From: Psychrobacter sp. DAB_AL43B
GTDB lineage: Bacteria > Pseudomonadota > Gammaproteobacteria > Pseudomonadales > Moraxellaceae
Reading direction: 5' to 3'
Assembly (NCBI RefSeq): GCF_900168255.1
Contig: NZ_LT799838.1
Span: forward strand, 1,612,001-1,676,000
DNA: 64,000 bases
In this document: piece after piece, positions 28,815 to 37,716 of the stretch
How positions within the stretch are numbered: position 1 is the stretch's first letter
Layout: every line of letters begins with the position of its first letter
Notes under the pieces: generated by a model
Told to the model about the DNA's origin: nothing
The model's input: only the letters and a program-made list of their open reading frames with translations
The model's database searches: none
Position numbers and translations under genes: made by a program

Positions 28815-29735
28815 ATGCAAATAGCCAATAGCTACGACTATCAAAGCAATCCTGCGACCAGAGATAAGCCATGGATTAGACGCATCTTTATTACTATTGC
28901 CGTTTTATTTATGATTATCATGTTGGTATTTCCACTACTTGCCGTATTTTACGAAGCGCTTAAAAATGGTTGGGAATTGTATATTGCTTCTCTTATTGAG
29001 CCTGAAGCGCTACAAGCGATTAAGCTGACTCTGATTACTGCTGCCATTGTCGTACCGATTAATATGGTGATGGGTATAGCCATTGCATGGCTGGTGACAC
29101 GTTATCAATTTAAAGGCAAACAGCTGGTCACCACGTTACTTGATTTACCATTTTCGGTATCACCGGTGGTTGCAGGCTTGATGTTCATTCTGTTATTTGG
29201 TCTTAACTCTCCTATCGGTGGCTGGCTTGAGAGTATGGGAATACAAATTATTTTTGCGGTTCCTGGTATTATTTTAGCTACCTTGTTTGTTACCTTTCCC
29301 TTTGTCGCCCGTGAGCTGATACCCTTGATGCAAACTCAAGGTGATTCTGAAGAGCAAGCGGCGTTGACCTTGGGCGCTAGCGGTTGGCAAACGTTTTGGC
29401 ATATTACCTTACCCAATATTAAGTGGGCATTGTTATATGGTTTGATTTTGACCAATGCACGGGCAATGGGTGAATTTGGTGCCGTCAGTGTCGTCTCTGG
29501 TCATATTCGCGGCGAAACCAACACCATGCCACTATTGGTTGAGATTGCCTATAACGATTATAACTTTACCGCCGCCTTTGCCTTATCTAGCCTGCTTGCT
29601 GCCTTAGCTATGGTTACCTTGCTAGTTCAACAAGTGATGACTAAGCTACAAGATCGTAAGTTTGCTAAGTCTGAGCGGCTGGTAAGCGCCCCTGAATTGC
29701 CTGTTAGTGCGAATGCTACGGTTGATAAAGATTAA
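28815..29735 (+). CDS. cysW: Sulfate ABC transporter permease CysW
   Basis: Second permease subunit, 306 residues. LLDLPFSVSPVVAGLMFILLFG and the EAA loop EEQAALTLGASGWQTFWHITLP are typical of CysW. GGAG lies before the start, within the end of cysT. The polar C-terminal tail (about 20 residues) is variable. It pairs with CysT to form the sulfate channel and is followed after 84 bp by cysA. Confidence 0.95.
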   Translation: MQIANSYDYQSNPATRDKPWIRRIFITIAVLFMIIMLVFPLLAVFYEALKNGWELYIASLIEPEALQAIKLTLITAAIVVPINMVMGIAIAWLVTRYQFKGKQLVTTLLDLPFSVSPVVAGLMFILLFGLNSPIGGWLESMGIQIIFAVPGIILATLFVTFPFVARELIPLMQTQGDSEEQAALTLGASGWQTFWHITLPNIKWALLYGLILTNARAMGEFGAVSVVSGHIRGETNTMPLLVEIAYNDYNFTAAFALSSLLAALAMVTLLVQQVMTKLQDRKFAKSERLVSAPELPVSANATVDKD

Positions 29736-29819
29736 AAACAGTACTGAGTAATAGCTATGTTATTAGCCAATTGCCCCATAATAAAAGATACAACATAAGA
29801 CATTATAAGAGATACTGCT

Positions 29820-30542
29820 ATGAGCATCGAGATTAGGAACGTTAATAAAAAATTTGGTGATTTTACTGCCCTAAACGACATTAATATCACTGTCCCGACA
29901 GGTAAGCTAACTACCTTACTTGGGCCTTCAGGCTGTGGTAAAACCACCTTACTACGGATTATTGCTGGTCTTGAGTATGCAGACTCAGGACAAATATTAT
30001 TCGATGAGTTAGATGTCACCAATACGCCAGTACAAAAACGCCATATTGGCTTTATGTTTCAGCACTATGCGCTGTTTCGCCATAAAAATATCGCTGATAA
30101 TGTAGGCTTTGGCCTGACCTTGTTGCCAAAGAACGAGCGTCCCAGTAAAGCAGATATTAATAAACGCGTCGCTGAGCTGCTCGACCTAGTACAACTGCCA
30201 CAATTGGCAAATGCTTACCCGCATCAGTTGTCAGGTGGACAGCGTCAGCGGATTGCGCTGGCGCGCGCTTTAGCTGTGAAGCCAAAGTTATTGTTATTGG
30301 ATGAGCCGTTTGGTGCGCTAGATGCTAAGGTACGTAAAGAGCTGCGCACGTGGCTAAAAAACATCCATCATGAGCTTGGTATCACCAGCATCATGGTCAC
30401 CCATGACCAAGAAGAGGCGCGGGCAGTATCTGATGAGATTGTGGTCATGAACCATGGTCGCGTCGAGCAGGTAGGGACGTCAGAGGAGCTGATTCACCAG
30501 CCAGCCAATGCGTTTGTCAGTGACTTTTTGGACTTGGTATAG
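29820..30542 (+). CDS. cysA: Sulfate ABC transporter ATPase CysA, short form
   Basis: The ATPase subunit has Walker [13 protein letters not shown] (about 38-49), the Q-loop [11 protein letters not shown], signature [15 protein letters not shown], Walker [13 protein letters not shown] and the switch histidine in MVTHDQEEA. It stops at 240 residues, just after the nucleotide-binding domain (VSDFLDLV). E. coli CysA has about 365 residues, so the C-terminal regulatory TOBE-like domain is missing. The stop is followed at once by a strong terminator, so this looks like a genuinely short protein and not a frameshift, though a frame check would settle it. Confidence 0.93.
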   Translation: MSIEIRNVNKKFGDFTALNDINITVPTGKLTTLLGPSGCGKTTLLRIIAGLEYADSGQILFDELDVTNTPVQKRHIGFMFQHYALFRHKNIADNVGFGLTLLPKNERPSKADINKRVAELLDLVQLPQLANAYPHQLSGGQRQRIALARALAVKPKLLLLDEPFGALDAKVRKELRTWLKNIHHELGITSIMVTHDQEEARAVSDEIVVMNHGRVEQVGTSEELIHQPANAFVSDFLDLV

Positions 30543-30563
30543 TCATTTTAAGATAAAAAACAG

Positions 30564-30613
30564 TCGACCATAAAAAAAGACCTAATCATGATTAGGTCTT
30601 TTTTTATGGTCGA
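30564..30613. terminator. Perfect 50-bp palindrome, bidirectional terminator
   Basis: Every one of 25 bases pairs with its partner. The inner part (AAGACCTAATCATGATTAGGTCTT) with seven A and seven T makes a terminator for both cysA (plus) and the ArsR-type gene (minus). The outer arm TCGACCAT/ATGGTCGA extends the stem beyond the T-run. Confidence 0.9.
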
Positions 30614-30664
30614 ATTAACCTAGGTTTTTCTTGATAGAGTCTGTCTAATCAAGGTTTCTAATGC

Positions 30665-30997
30665 CTACGACATGGAAGTAGGTTTTTGCACATTAATATC
30701 TTTGGTTGATATCTGCTGATAAGTAATATCTAAGATATCTTGGCACCACTCTGGCAAATCGTCTGCCACTTCATACCACATCCACGTTCCATCACGAACG
30801 CAGCTTAAAATACCCAATTTTTTCAAGTGATTGAGATGGCGCGATATGGTTGGCTGTGGTTGATCAAGTATTTCTACCAGCTCACCAACGCAGCGCGATT
30901 CTTTATTAAATAAGATTTGAAAAATCTTTAAGCGCGTTGGGTCAGATAATACTTTAAACAACTCAAGTGGTTGTATCATAGAATTATTATTAGACAT
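30665..30997 (-). CDS. ArsR/SmtB-family transcriptional regulator
   Basis: The product has 110 residues. The winged helix-turn-helix is seen as LFKVLSDPTRLKIFQIL, then CVGELVEILDQPQPTISRHLNHLKKLGIL, then the wing RDGTWMWYEV. The alpha-3 metal motif of ArsR (ELCVCDL) is reduced to RCVGELV with a single cysteine, plus another cysteine in ILSCVRDG, so metal sensing is uncertain. Start 30997 (MSNNNSMIQ) is preferred, with GGAA upstream; the frame extends 13 residues further. It lies alone between cysA and bfd, so it may regulate either side; no target site was identified. Confidence 0.85.
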   Translation of the reverse strand: MSNNNSMIQPLELFKVLSDPTRLKIFQILFNKESRCVGELVEILDQPQPTISRHLNHLKKLGILSCVRDGTWMWYEVADDLPEWCQDILDITYQQISTKDINVQKPTSMS

Positions 30998-31217
30998 AGA
31001 ACAATTCCAATATATGTTTAGTTGATAGGGGGACAATATAACAGCAGTTAGCTACAAAATCGATTAAAAAATGACCATATTTACAGTTCGTCGCCATTTT
31101 ACTACCTTTGATACTTTATAGTTACAGTTAGCAGTATATTCAGTTACGTGAATTAAATAAGCGCAATATAACGTGGCGGTCATAATTAACATGACTGACA
31201 AATATTTTAAATACTAT

Positions 31218-31246
31218 TGTAAATGGTAATAATTATCGTTATTATA
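31218..31246 (+). promoter_or_regulatory. Promoter with overlapping Fur box before bfd
   Basis: The pair TTGTAA (31218-31223), 17 bp, TATTAT (31241-31246) fits a sigma-70 promoter. A Fur-like site at 31226-31244 (GGTAATAATTATCGTTATT) matches the 19-bp Fur consensus at about 14 positions and covers the spacer and -10. Fur with iron should therefore repress bfd, as known in other bacteria. Confidence 0.65.
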
Positions 31247-31284
31247 ACGAATAACAAGTTAGTCATTCACGTAGGAGTCCGCAT

Positions 31285-31476
31285 ATGTACGTATGTATCT
31301 GTAACGATGTCAAAGAAAAGCAAATCAAAGCCGCCATTGCTTCGGGCATTGATACGTTAGATGGTCTAAAAGATACTCTAGATGTGGCAACTTGCTGCGG
31401 CTGCTGTGAGCCTATGGTAAATGACTATCTTGATGCACACCACGCCAAACTCGATGTATTGGCTTACGCAGTTTAA
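31285..31476 (+). CDS. bfd: Bacterioferritin-associated ferredoxin
   Basis: Bfd is a small [2Fe-2S] protein that passes electrons to bacterioferritin to release stored iron. The cluster ligands are CIC near the N-terminus (MYVCICND) and CCGCC around residues 38-42. Its 63 residues are normal. AGGAG lies 8 bases before the ATG. The Fur-like site upstream and the two ferritin genes downstream fit the role: Bfd is made when iron is scarce. Confidence 0.93.
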   Translation: MYVCICNDVKEKQIKAAIASGIDTLDGLKDTLDVATCCGCCEPMVNDYLDAHHAKLDVLAYAV

Positions 31477-31909
31477 GCCGTATCTACTAAGATATTCCCT
31501 ACTATAATAGTTATATCTAATAACTATATCTATGCACCTCGATGTAACAGCAATGTATTCAGTATTTTGTGCATACCTTTTATTTATTATACCTAAAGGG
31601 TAGATTGCCAGCGTCCATATAACTTCACTTATACACCTGCATTCATGCTATCGATTGATCCATATTGAGTCTTATTATTGATTACTGTCGGGCAATGGCA
31701 ACAGTCGTTCATTATGATTCTCAATTCGCATCTTATTCTCAGTTCATATCATTACAAGCTATACGCGTCCGTATGTTACTATATCTATCTGTCTTTGTAA
31801 GACGTTTTGTTGAATTAATCTTTACTGATTGGTTTACCGATAGTGCTTTCTATATATGTAATATTATGAATTTAATCTGCAGATAACTATAAATACAGGA
31901 GTATATGTG
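31477..31909. other. Non-coding gap between bfd and the ferritin genes
   Basis: About 430 AT-rich bases. A 73-codon open frame inside (31665-31886) has no ribosome site and no protein-like composition. I see no terminator after bfd and no second Fur box; the promoter of the ferritin genes should lie here. Confidence 0.5.
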
Positions 31910-32398
31910 ATGATAGGCAGCCCGAAAGTGATTGACTATTTAAACTTTTTGTTAGGTGGTGAGCTTGCGGCTCGTGATCAGTATTTCATTCATTCTGAGA
32001 TGTATGCGGAATGGCATTACGGCAAATTATACGATCGTATCAGCCATGAAATGCAAGACGAAACCATGCATGCACAAGCTATCATCCGCCGTATATTGAT
32101 GCTGAGTGGCACGCCAAAAATGAAAGTCAATGACATTCATATTGGTAGTACGGTTCCAGAAATGCTGCAGCTCGACCTTAACCTTGAATATGAAGTACAA
32201 CAACATCTTAAAGACGGTATTGCTATCTGCGAAGCAGAGCATGACTATGTGACGCGTGAGATGTTGGTCGAGCAGCTCAAAGATACAGAAGAAGATCATG
32301 CACATTGGCTTGAGCAACAGTTGCGATTGATTGATATGATTGGTCTGCAAAATTATTTACAAAGTCAGATGGCTGATGTGTCTCCCAATCTTATTTAA
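31910..32398 (+). CDS. Bacterioferritin-family subunit with ferroxidase site (FtnA/BfrA type)
   Basis: The four-helix-bundle subunit has 162 residues. Numbered on E. coli Bfr, the ferroxidase ligands are all present: Glu18 ([11 protein letters not shown]), Tyr25, Glu51 and His54 (QDETMHAQ), the Glu94 equivalent, and Glu127/His130 (EEDHAHW). The heme-binding Met52 position is Thr, with Met shifted to 53. The sequence closely resembles P. aeruginosa FtnA (once called BfrA). Start ATG 31910 is used because GGAG sits 8 bases before it; GTG 31907 is the alternative. It is 63 bp upstream of a partner subunit with opposite features, so mixed 24-mers are likely. Confidence 0.92.
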   Translation: MIGSPKVIDYLNFLLGGELAARDQYFIHSEMYAEWHYGKLYDRISHEMQDETMHAQAIIRRILMLSGTPKMKVNDIHIGSTVPEMLQLDLNLEYEVQQHLKDGIAICEAEHDYVTREMLVEQLKDTEEDHAHWLEQQLRLIDMIGLQNYLQSQMADVSPNLI

Positions 32399-32461
32399 TA
32401 TCATAATGGATATGAATAGCCACAAGGTTTAGCTTAAACAAAATAAGTAAGGAGAGAGGTC

Positions 32462-32944
32462 ATGAAAGGGAGTAAAGAGGTTATCCGTGCACTAAACAAG
32501 GTGCTTGGACAGTCATTAATAGCGATCAATCAATATTTTTTGCATGCTCGTATCGCTAGACACTGGGGCTTAGAGTCGCTAAATAAAAGTTTCTATAAAC
32601 AGTCTATTGCGGAGATGAAATGGTCTGATGATCTGATTGCACGGATTTTATTGCTAGGTGGTTTACCGAATTTGCAAGATTATGGCAAGATGTTCATCGC
32701 TGAAGATGTACCTGAAATGATTGACTGCAATTTACGCTTAGAGAAACAAAAATTCGCCATCATTACCGATGCGATTACCTTATGTGAGACGCAGCAGGAT
32801 TATGTATCGCGTCAGCTACTTGTTATTTTAAAAGATGGTAATGAAGAATATCAAGACTGGTTAGAGACGCAAGAAGACTTAATGAAAGACGTTGGTATTG
32901 AAAACTATATCCAATCTCAAATGGATGACGATAAAGCGCCTTAG
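32462..32944 (+). CDS. bfr: Bacterioferritin heme-binding subunit with degenerate ferroxidase site
   Basis: The 160-residue bacterioferritin keeps the heme ligand Met52 (IAEMKWSDD) but loses most ferroxidase ligands: position 18 is Ser (LGQSLIA), 54 is Trp, 127 is Asn and 130 is Tyr (GNEEYQDW). Tyr25, Glu51 and Glu94 remain. It should bind heme at the subunit interface yet be unable to oxidise iron by itself. This complements the preceding gene, as in the alpha/beta bacterioferritins of Neisseria gonorrhoeae. A strong AGGAGAG precedes the start; the pair is probably co-transcribed and ends at the terminator at 32983. Confidence 0.93.
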   Translation: MKGSKEVIRALNKVLGQSLIAINQYFLHARIARHWGLESLNKSFYKQSIAEMKWSDDLIARILLLGGLPNLQDYGKMFIAEDVPEMIDCNLRLEKQKFAIITDAITLCETQQDYVSRQLLVILKDGNEEYQDWLETQEDLMKDVGIENYIQSQMDDDKAP

Positions 32945-32982
32945 ATTATTCATGTTGGTGTCATTAACCATCATTTAATCGC

Positions 32983-33033
32983 AAAAAGCCAGCGTGTATC
33001 TTGGTCTTCAACCAATGACACGCTGGCTTTTTT
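32983..33033. terminator. Terminator after the bacterioferritin pair
   Basis: Stem AAAAAGCCAGCGTGT/ACACGCTGGCTTTTT with a 20-base loop that has its own small stem (TTGG/CCAA). Works on both strands for the convergent MFS gene. Confidence 0.9.
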
Positions 33034-33112
33034 AGGTCCGAACTTTAAGAATGTTGCTGTATAGTCAGCTTAAGATAAAAGAGACGCTCTCGAAATAGCG
33101 CCCTACAATACA

Positions 33113-34516
33113 TCAATATAAGCCGCGACCATCCTCAGGCTTTAGGCGTAAAAAGTATAATCCGGACAGGATAGTCAAAATACCCAGTATCCAATACGTG
33201 GTTTGAAAGGCAGCCAACGTATCGAGCTGCAGGCGCTCACGCAATAGGTTAAGCAGCGCCGCCCCAAAGGCAATACCGAAGCTGATGGCCAGTTGCTGAT
33301 TGACAGCCATCAAACTATTACCACTACTGGTTTGCGTGCCTTCTAAGTCACCGATGGTAATCGTATTCATCGCGCTAAACTGCATGGAATTACAAGCGCC
33401 CATCACAGTCAAAATAGGGATAAACCAAATCCATTGTGATGAATCGCTAAATTGCGCCAATACAATGATTAGCACACCCATCAAAAAGGTATTGTAGACA
33501 AGAACCGTGCGATAACTATAACGCTGGATAATCTTACTGACCCACGGTTTAATACCTATCGCACCGACCGCAATAGGAGCGAGCAGCCAACCTGCTCGTG
33601 AGGGGGAGTACTCAAACACCACTTGTAATAATAATGGCAATAAAAATGGCACCGCGCTGATGCCTAACCGTGTAAATAAATTACCGGTAATACCAATGCG
33701 AAAGGTGCGAATACTGAATAGACTCAACGGAAACAGCGGTGCTGAGCGACGTTTGGCGTGCCACACATACACGCCTATCAATAGACTTGCCAGCAATCCA
33801 AGCATGAGTCCATAAAATCCGCGACCCGTCTGCGAACCAAACTCCACAGCGAGGGTAAAACCACACGCAGCGGCAGCAAACAATAAAAAACCTGTCCAAT
33901 CTAGACGTTTGGTATCCTCAAATAAAGCAGGCACTAGCTTTTTACCCATGATAAAGCCAAAAATACCCATTGGGATGTTGATTAAAAATATCCAATGCCA
34001 ACTGGTGTACTGAACGATATAACCACCCAATACTGGTCCGACCAGCGGTGCAACCAATGCGGGTATCACTGCAAAGTTCATGACGGTTAAGAGCTTATTG
34101 CGCGGATAAGATTTGACCAATATCAACCGCGCAACAGGTGTCATCATTGCGCCGCCGATACCTTGTACAATACGTGAGCCTATCAAAAGGTTTAAGGTAG
34201 GAGAGGCGGCACATAATAGTGAGCCAATACAAAAGATAATGATCGCTGACAAAAACACTCGCCGTGTGCCATATTTATCCGCTAAAAACCCGCTAATGGG
34301 AATAAAAATAGCCAAGGTAAGCGCATAACTGATGACAGCCCACTGCATTTTGAGCGGTGATTCGCCCAGTGCTTGCGCCATTTGTGGTAATGAGGTATTA
34401 AGGATGGTGGCATCCAAAATCTGCATAAATAATGCCACCGCTAGTACATAGGGTAGGTATTTCGCTTGAACAGGAGAGAGGAGTGAAGTGGGAGTAGTAG
34501 CAGTTGGATTAGTCAC
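33113..34516 (-). CDS. MFS drug exporter, DHA2 (EmrB/QacA) family
   Basis: The 467-residue inner-membrane protein has about 14 hydrophobic helices. The DHA2 motif DATILNTSLPQMAQALG in helix 1 and the motif-A loop GFLADKYGTRRVF between helices 2 and 3 mark a proton-driven drug exporter. GIGGAMMTPVARLIL is the typical motif C region. The start is GTG at 34516, which overlaps the end of the hydrolase gene by 8 bp, implying coupled translation. No membrane-fusion partner (EmrA) is adjacent. Substrate unknown. Confidence 0.88.
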   Translation of the reverse strand: MTNPTATTPTSLLSPVQAKYLPYVLAVALFMQILDATILNTSLPQMAQALGESPLKMQWAVISYALTLAIFIPISGFLADKYGTRRVFLSAIIIFCIGSLLCAASPTLNLLIGSRIVQGIGGAMMTPVARLILVKSYPRNKLLTVMNFAVIPALVAPLVGPVLGGYIVQYTSWHWIFLINIPMGIFGFIMGKKLVPALFEDTKRLDWTGFLLFAAAACGFTLAVEFGSQTGRGFYGLMLGLLASLLIGVYVWHAKRRSAPLFPLSLFSIRTFRIGITGNLFTRLGISAVPFLLPLLLQVVFEYSPSRAGWLLAPIAVGAIGIKPWVSKIIQRYSYRTVLVYNTFLMGVLIIVLAQFSDSSQWIWFIPILTVMGACNSMQFSAMNTITIGDLEGTQTSSGNSLMAVNQQLAISFGIAFGAALLNLLRERLQLDTLAAFQTTYWILGILTILSGLYFLRLKPEDGRGLY

Positions 34517-35324
34517 GTTTTCTTAGTTGCTCATCAAGGTGTTGGACGATAATATCAGGATCTTTAATCCACGCTCCATGTGGATTGCCTTTTATATGTT
34601 CGGGTAGTTTGACAGAAATCAAGGTCGAGTCGGCACACAGTTTGGCAAGGTTTTGCGTAGATTTGTAAGGGGCATAGTCATCGCCCTCGATATAGAAGTA
34701 GATACCACGGCCACTACCCGCGTTTTTGCTTGCCTGCAAATCCGCCTGAATAAAGTCGTAGCGGCCAGTTAATGCGGTATGGCACCAGTCATTCATCACG
34801 CCTTTAGGTTCGCGATCACCAAAGCTAATCTTATAGCCTGGAAAATAGCCATAGATAGCGAGCATAGGTTTAAAGAGAGCCACAGCGCGTAGGATATTTA
34901 ACTTGCCAGCAGCCCCTTGCCAGTTTTTATAATGCAGATTGCCCGTAGCGACCCCAATCACTGGCACGTCATGCAGCGCACTATAAATCGTCGCCATATG
35001 GCCCCCTAAGCTATGACCAAACAAGTAGGTGTCTTTATGCTCTGAGAGCTCAAGCAACTGGGGGATAAAGTTGTCGATAATATCTTGATAGTTATAGTCG
35101 ACGCTTCGATCAACTTGCGGGGTGTTTTCACCACAACAAGGGTAGTCAGCCGCGATGACGGTATAGCCTTTAGCGACTAATTCCATAAACAACTTACTGT
35201 ATTTACGTAGAGGTACGCCAATAGCGGTCAGAAATACTAAGGTAGTGTGTTGGTCATCTGCCGGTGCGGGCGTATGAGTGTGCACGTTTACCGTATATTG
35301 CCCTTTAAATTTAAAAGTCGTCAT
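34509..35324 (-). CDS. Alpha/beta hydrolase of the serine-hydrolase type
   Basis: The 271-residue protein has the nucleophile elbow GHSLGG (LFGHSLGGHMATIY, near residue 102), an oxyanion-type strand TLVFLTAIGVPLRKY and a late acidic/His region (LPEHIKGNPHGAWIKD). It resembles predicted hydrolases with no defined substrate. GAGGAT lies 9 bases before the ATG. Together with the Crp/Fnr-like, MAPEG and MFS genes it forms a same-strand group that could be a detoxification unit, which is inference from neighbourhood only. Confidence 0.82.
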   Translation of the reverse strand: MTTFKFKGQYTVNVHTHTPAPADDQHTTLVFLTAIGVPLRKYSKLFMELVAKGYTVIAADYPCCGENTPQVDRSVDYNYQDIIDNFIPQLLELSEHKDTYLFGHSLGGHMATIYSALHDVPVIGVATGNLHYKNWQGAAGKLNILRAVALFKPMLAIYGYFPGYKISFGDREPKGVMNDWCHTALTGRYDFIQADLQASKNAGSGRGIYFYIEGDDYAPYKSTQNLAKLCADSTLISVKLPEHIKGNPHGAWIKDPDIIVQHLDEQLRKRD

Positions 35325-35424
35325 TGTGCTTATCCTCTATGATTATAGTAGTCATTCTTATAGATGTTATCGTCGTCATTATTTTAGTTGTATTAGGGCA
35401 TGTACTAGCTTTATTAAATAGCTA

Positions 35425-35868
35425 CTAAAAAACAATCGTAGCCATCTTGATAGCCATTATCCATAGCGTTGCACAAGAGAGTATATAGACAATAAAGCGG
35501 TGCATAACTTGGTTATAACTGCACTGAATTACACTATGAACCGCCCGCAAAATCACAAACGCCCATGCCGCCTGATAGAGCCAGTTTGTTAGCGTCATGT
35601 CTTGAATTCTCAGCAACTCGGCTGATAGACAGATGACATAAAATAATACCGGCATCTCAAATAGGTTCTGCAAGTTATAAGCGGGTAAGTTGACGGATTC
35701 AGGCAATAGAGCCGTCAGCTTAGCAGGGGTGCGAATCGACTGAGGGTCGATACCTTCTGTTTGCAAATACCGCAAGCGTTTAATATACATCCAGCCCCAC
35801 ACACCAGCGGTCACCCCCATCATTCCTACTATAGGTTGAATAAAGCTGGGTTGTATGAAATTTGCCAT
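35425..35868 (-). CDS. MAPEG family membrane protein
   Basis: The 147-residue protein with four hydrophobic helices carries the MAPEG pattern: NLQNLFEMPVLFYVICL in helix 2 and RAVHSVIQCSYNQVMHRF between helices 3 and 4. MAPEG proteins include microsomal glutathione transferases and eicosanoid enzymes; bacterial members are mostly uncharacterised. AAGGG precedes the start. Its neighbour across the regulator is a soluble glutathione transferase, which makes a glutathione-linked role plausible but unproven. Confidence 0.8.
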   Translation of the reverse strand: MANFIQPSFIQPIVGMMGVTAGVWGWMYIKRLRYLQTEGIDPQSIRTPAKLTALLPESVNLPAYNLQNLFEMPVLFYVICLSAELLRIQDMTLTNWLYQAAWAFVILRAVHSVIQCSYNQVMHRFIVYILSCATLWIMAIKMATIVF

Positions 35869-35935
35869 GATAATCCCTTACCTTAAAGTTGTCCTGCAGT
35901 ATAAAAACTTATGGTCCACTTCGCATTGATATATA

Positions 35936-36565
35936 TCAAGAGGAGGGTTTTTGATGGCGAACTCGGCTTAAGGTTTCGGGGGTAATACCAAGGTAAGAAG
36001 CCACTTGCATACTGGGCATATCATCGACAATCTTGCTCGGCATAGTGTTCTTAAAGCACTGATAACGCTGAGCAGCTGTTTTTAATTGAATCATCCGCAG
36101 TCGCTCCTCAATAGATTTGTAGTGCCGTAGAGCAATCTCAAGCTGAATAATTTGTCCCCAGTTTACTTTTAGTGATTGTAATTGAAGACTGGCTGGATGA
36201 TTGGGCTGGCTAGCCATTAGATAGGAGAGCGGCAGCCAGTAACCCTCACACCCTGTTATACATTGAGCCGTTTCCGTTGCTATACAGTCTTTACCAAATC
36301 GCCAATGGTCAATAGCCGCGTAGAAAGGTAAGATGATTGACGCATCGCATAAGAAACGTAGATTAACCTCATGATGTGATTGGATATCGAAGACCCTTAC
36401 CAACCCTGAGCTTAAGACCAATATTTTATGCACATGTTGGCCGCTATGGTAGATATTGTCTCCCTTAGCAAATTGCACAGGCACTAAGTTAGTTAGGTCT
36501 GCCAATAAATCGCTAAGTTGTGCTGGTGGATACTGTGGTAACAACGTGGCTAATAAGTCGAGCAT
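35936..36565 (-). CDS. Crp/Fnr-family transcriptional regulator
   Basis: The 209-residue protein has an N-terminal cyclic-nucleotide-binding-like beta-roll (FAKGDNIYHSGQHVHKILVL, then GLVRVF) and a short C-terminal helix-turn-helix (MQVASYLGITPETLSRVRHQ). The binding-pocket residues of true CRP are not evident and Fnr-type cluster cysteines are absent, so the signal is unknown. GGAG lies 8 bases before the start. First of a four-gene minus-strand group that it may control. Confidence 0.85.
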   Translation of the reverse strand: MLDLLATLLPQYPPAQLSDLLADLTNLVPVQFAKGDNIYHSGQHVHKILVLSSGLVRVFDIQSHHEVNLRFLCDASIILPFYAAIDHWRFGKDCIATETAQCITGCEGYWLPLSYLMASQPNHPASLQLQSLKVNWGQIIQLEIALRHYKSIEERLRMIQLKTAAQRYQCFKNTMPSKIVDDMPSMQVASYLGITPETLSRVRHQKPSS

Positions 36566-36748
36566 TCGTTTCTCCGCAATGGGCTAATAGATGAAGTAAC
36601 TTTTATTATTTTATGGTCATAACTTTACTTTCATTTAAATATTGTACACCTCGTAAAATCACTAATTGATGACTTTGAATCGCTAGCTTATTATAAAAAC
36701 ACCTCTAAACCTCTAAATAAACACATTTAAGCCTAAAAGGATTTCTCT

Positions 36749-37582
36749 ATGAGCCATACAACTGATAACAATAATGACAACAACGAATCATATACGCCAC
36801 CAAAAGTTTGGATCCAAGATAAAGAGAACGGTGGTAAGTTCTCTAGTATCAATCGTCCCACCGCCGGCGCGCGCCATAACAAAGAGCTGCCAGTAGGCGA
36901 TGCACCGTTACAACTATATTCACTGAATACCCCAAACGGAGTTAAAGCAAATATTCTATTAGAAGAGTTGGCTGAGCTTGGTATCAAAGAAGCCGCTTAT
37001 GATGCTTATAAAATTGATATCTCGGAAGGCGATCAATTTGGCTCAGGCTTCGTCGCCATAAACCCTAACTCAAAGATTCCTGCGCTAGTCGATTATTCTG
37101 GAGAGACGCCTATCAAGTTGTTCGAGTCGGGCGCTATTTTGATGTACTTGGCAGAGAAGTTTGAAAAGTTTATTCCTATTGAATCAGGTCAGCCTCGTGC
37201 TAACTGTCTGTCTTGGGTGATGTGGCAGATGGGTAGTGCGCCATATTTAGGCGGCGGTTTTGGTCATTTTTACGCTTACGCTCCTGAACCAATGGAATAT
37301 CCTATTAATCGATTTACCATGGAGGTTAAACGCCAGCTTGACGTCCTTGACCGCCACCTAAAAGACAATGAATACCTGTGTGGTAATAACGAGTCTGATT
37401 ATAATATTGCCGATATCATTATTTGGGCATGGTATGGCCAACTGGTACTTGGCAAGCTCTATGATGCTGCTGAATTCTTACAAGTTGATGACTATAAAAA
37501 CGTGCAGCGTTGGGCGGAAAAAATAGCCGAACGTCCAGCAGTCAAACGCGCAGTAGACTTAGTGCTTGAGCCAATTGTCTAG
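36749..37582 (+). CDS. yghU: Glutathione S-transferase family protein, YghU type
   Basis: The 277-residue protein closely follows E. coli YghU (Nu-class GST with disulfide-bond reductase activity). YghU-like landmarks are PPKVWIQDKENGGKFSSINRP at the start, LYSLNTPNGVKANILLEEL, NPNSKIPALVDYSGE, FESGAILMYLAEKF and GGGFGHFYAYAP. It uses an Asn/Thr site rather than a catalytic cysteine (TPNG). AAAAGGAT lies before the ATG. Monocistronic, with a terminator at 37674. Confidence 0.93.
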   Translation: MSHTTDNNNDNNESYTPPKVWIQDKENGGKFSSINRPTAGARHNKELPVGDAPLQLYSLNTPNGVKANILLEELAELGIKEAAYDAYKIDISEGDQFGSGFVAINPNSKIPALVDYSGETPIKLFESGAILMYLAEKFEKFIPIESGQPRANCLSWVMWQMGSAPYLGGGFGHFYAYAPEPMEYPINRFTMEVKRQLDVLDRHLKDNEYLCGNNESDYNIADIIIWAWYGQLVLGKLYDAAEFLQVDDYKNVQRWAEKIAERPAVKRAVDLVLEPIV

Positions 37583-37673
37583 TCTAATCCATACTGTCTA
37601 TAGAATAGTATTAGCTCAGTATGATAGCCAAGCAATATCGTAAACAGCTGAACGATAGAAGCATAAGATTGAA

Positions 37674-37716
37674 AATAAAAAAGGTTAATAAGGAATTCTC
37701 TTATTAATCTTTTTTG
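37674..37716 (+). terminator. Terminator after yghU
   Basis: A long stem, roughly AAAGGTTAATAAG with CTTATTAATCTTT, around GAATTCT, followed by six T. Confidence 0.75.

Noticed and set aside
31665..31886. Open frame of 73 codons between bfd and the ferritin genes
   Set aside because: No ribosome site, no family resemblance and composition like the untranslated DNA around it.
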